Of a DNA stretch of 64,000 nucleotides, positions 62,225 through 64,000 are shown piece by piece. Numbering within the stretch: position 1 is the stretch's first letter; each line of letters starts with the position of its first letter. A program made the position numbers and the translations under genes. The DNA comes from a virus. The DNA lies in IMG/VR virus record IMGVR_UViG_3300030329_003696, positions 62,001 through 126,000 of that record; one strand, written 5' to 3'. A model generated the notes under the pieces. It saw nothing but the letters and a program-made list of their open reading frames with translations. It did no database searches and was not told where the DNA came from.

Positions 62225-64000
62225 ATGTCAGACGATTCTTTTATAACATGGAACGAAAACGATAGTAGCGATAAAGCTAAAGCTTTTGAGCAATTCTCTG
62301 ACTCAATAGAGTCGTACGACGGCATATCGCGTGCTTACCATAGAGACTTTTTAGATATAGAACCAAACAGGTCTGTCCGACCCGGTTTTACTTCTCAAGA
62401 CTACTATGCCTTTAGAACTGAAGAGCAGGTTCCCAAGCGTCAAAAACGCATTATTAAAATGTGCATGGACGCCTACGATAAGGTTGGTATTGTAAGAAAC
62501 ATTATTGATCTCATGGGCGACTTTGGTAGCCAAGGTATTAATATAGTACACGAAAACAAAAGCGTAGAAAAATTCTTTCAGCAGTGGTTTAGAAAAATAG
62601 ATGGTAAAGAGCGATCAGAGAGATTCCTTAACAATCTTTATAGAACTGGGCAGGTTTTTCTCTACAAGAGCTATGCCAACATCACGCCCGAGATTAACAA
62701 ATATATTAAATCTCTGGGTAGTGATATAACTCTAGAGCTTCCAAACATAGAAAAATCAGTTGTGCCTTGGAGATACAACTTCTTTAACCCACTAACCGTC
62801 GATATGAAAAACGGCGAAGTTAACTTATTCTTAGGTAGGAAAAATTTTCAATTAACCGCCAACAGCTTCTTCGACAATTTTAAAGATGGTGCGATCCCCG
62901 CAAAGGTTCTAGAAACACTACCAACAAACGTAAAAGACGCCATCAAACGAGGCGACAGAAAAATAACCCTAGATCCAGAACGCTTATCCGTATTTTACTA
63001 CAAGAAAGACGACTGGCAACAATGGGCACACCCGCTAGTATACGCAATTCTTGATGACATTATAATGTTAGAGAAAATGCGTTTAGCGGACTTATCCGCA
63101 TTAGATGGTGCAATATCTAATATCAGACTTTGGACTTTAGGTAGCTTAGACCATAAAATATTACCAAATAAAAACGCAATCAATAAACTTAGAAACATAT
63201 TAGCTAGTAATGTTGGTGGCGGAACTATGGAGTTGGTTTGGGGTCCAGAGCTTACATACACAGAATCTAATAGTCAGGTTTATAAGTTCCTAGGCTCTGA
63301 AAAGTATCAATCTGTATTAAACAGTATCTATGCCGGTTTGGGCGTTCCCCCAACCCTTACGGGTATGGCTGGAAACGGCGGAGGGTTTACAAATAATTTT
63401 ATATCCCTTAAAACTATGGTTGAGAGACTTCAATACGGAAGAGATCAGCTAACAAAGTTCTGGCAAAAGGAAGTAGAATTTATCAGAAAAGCTATGGGCT
63501 TTAGAAAACCAGCACATGTTGTTTTTGATCAGATGAGCTTGTCAGACGAAGCAGCCGAGAAGAACCTGCTTATTCAGTTGGCTGACAGGGATATCATTAG
63601 CCATGAGACCATCCTAGAAAGATTTAAAGAAATACCATCTGTTGAAAAGATGCGTTTGCAAAGAGAATCTAAGGATAGGAATAAGGAAAAGCTTCCCGAC
63701 AAAGCAAGCCCATTCCATAATGCTAACCATAAGAAGGATCTCGAAAAGATGGACAAACAGGCTAAAGTAGATGAGGACAAAGAAAACAGAAAACCGCAAA
63801 AAGAGGGAGTGGTACCTAAAATTCAAGAAAACGGCAGACCTCCCTTTAAAAAAGACGAGGAACCTAGAAAGAAAAGGGTTGAGACTCCAAAGTCAACACC
63901 CGGTTTAGCAGATATGATTGTTTGGGCTTCCTCAACATTCGATTCACTATCCGTGCTTTCAAAGGCCTACTTGGGCACAAAAGAAAAGTCGAACATGAGA
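62225..64000 (+). CDS. Portal protein (cut by window end)
   Basis: The first 592 residues, still open at 64000. The head-tail gate through which DNA is pumped. The region WRYNFFNPLTVDM, the RLSVFYYKKDDWQQWAHPLVY stretch with the following helix (about 250-300) and GLGVPPTLTGMAGNGGG (about 376-392) are typical of T4-like and related portals. The part after about residue 470 is very rich in K, E and D and unusually long. ATG at 62225 follows AGGA. It has its own late-type motif. Confidence 0.82.
   Translation, partial: MSDDSFITWNENDSSDKAKAFEQFSDSIESYDGISRAYHRDFLDIEPNRSVRPGFTSQDYYAFRTEEQVPKRQKRIIKMCMDAYDKVGIVRNIIDLMGDFGSQGINIVHENKSVEKFFQQWFRKIDGKERSERFLNNLYRTGQVFLYKSYANITPEINKYIKSLGSDITLELPNIEKSVVPWRYNFFNPLTVDMKNGEVNLFLGRKNFQLTANSFFDNFKDGAIPAKVLETLPTNVKDAIKRGDRKITLDPERLSVFYYKKDDWQQWAHPLVYAILDDIIMLEKMRLADLSALDGAISNIRLWTLGSLDHKILPNKNAINKLRNILASNVGGGTMELVWGPELTYTESNSQVYKFLGSEKYQSVLNSIYAGLGVPPTLTGMAGNGGGFTNNFISLKTMVERLQYGRDQLTKFWQKEVEFIRKAMGFRKPAHVVFDQMSLSDEAAEKNLLIQLADRDIISHETILERFKEIPSVEKMRLQRESKDRNKEKLPDKASPFHNANHKKDLEKMDKQAKVDEDKENRKPQKEGVVPKIQENGRPPFKKDEEPRKKRVETPKSTPGLADMIVWASSTFDSLSVLSKAYLGTKEKSNMR

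Overview
The window is a 64 kb piece of the genome of a large tailed bacteriophage (Caudoviricetes). Tightly packed, overlapping genes fill it. They include a large terminase, a portal, a ClpP-like protease, a DnaB-type helicase, a primase, a UvsX/RecA-like recombinase, rIIA/rIIB-like proteins, class Ia ribonucleotide reductase, ThyX, PhoH, MazG and Hsp20. Many of these are shared with T4-like and cyanophage-like genomes. The host cannot be named. The promoters are ordinary sigma-70 type (TTGACA/TATAAT), and the phage carries a circularly permuted two-piece tmRNA gene, a form best known from alphaproteobacteria and cyanobacteria.

Layout. Everything from 1 to 54.9 kb is read leftwards (minus strand); from 55.3 kb everything is read rightwards. 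Region 1-12.1 kb (minus) is a replication and nucleotide block driven from a promoter at 12.1 kb: nrdA, a nucleotidyltransferase, nrdB, MazG, PhoH, small unknown proteins, the recombinase, helicase, GMP reductase and primase (cut by the window edge). Region 12.2-15.9 kb is a membrane/envelope cassette: exported thioredoxin, papain-like protease, holin-like protein, PAS-domain membrane protein. Region 15.9-20.3 kb has a probable virion protein, a sigma-like factor, a glycosyltransferase and Hsp20. Region 20.3-32.1 kb has SSB, dCMP deaminase, ThyX, several nucleases, sugar-nucleotide enzymes (GNA1-like, cupin of the mannose-6-phosphate isomerase type, phosphomannomutase), an M19 dipeptidase, a split ABC-ATPase/GNAT pair, an HNH protein and a UV-damage endonuclease.

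Region 32.2-33.5 kb is an RNA cluster: four tRNAs (Leu, Arg, Ile, Glu), a permuted tmRNA and a 255-nt structured RNA. Region 33.5-39.5 kb holds small membrane proteins and the rIIA/rIIB pair. Region 39.5-54 kb is accessory, made of one- to three-gene units, most with their own near-consensus promoter. Many of these promoters carry CCGAT in the spacer. The same region holds at least three orphan noncoding RNA candidates, several predicted membrane peptides of 22-42 residues, and ten copies of a GC-rich palindromic element that also carries a TTGAC box. At 54-55.3 kb lie a short UDP-glucose dehydrogenase and a second copy of the 255-nt RNA. The rightward region (55.3-64 kb) is late/virion: a gp55-like sigma factor, a possible small terminase, GDP-mannose dehydratase, HNH and ERCC4 nucleases, ClpP-like protease, large terminase and portal (cut at the window end).

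How it works together (inference). Host RNA polymerase reads the strong TTGACA/TATAAT units on the minus strand early. One or both phage sigma-like proteins may then direct late transcription from a second motif, (T/G/C)GTGTATAAT. That motif occurs upstream of the virion-type genes at 15.9, 55.3 and 62.2 kb and at two other places. The least explained content is the RNA layer: the permuted tmRNA, a tRNA-like 155-nt RNA with an encoded CCA end, a pair of homologous 255-nt RNAs, a 271-nt RNA with its own promoter, and the GC-rich element family. All calls come from reading the sequence; no database search was run.
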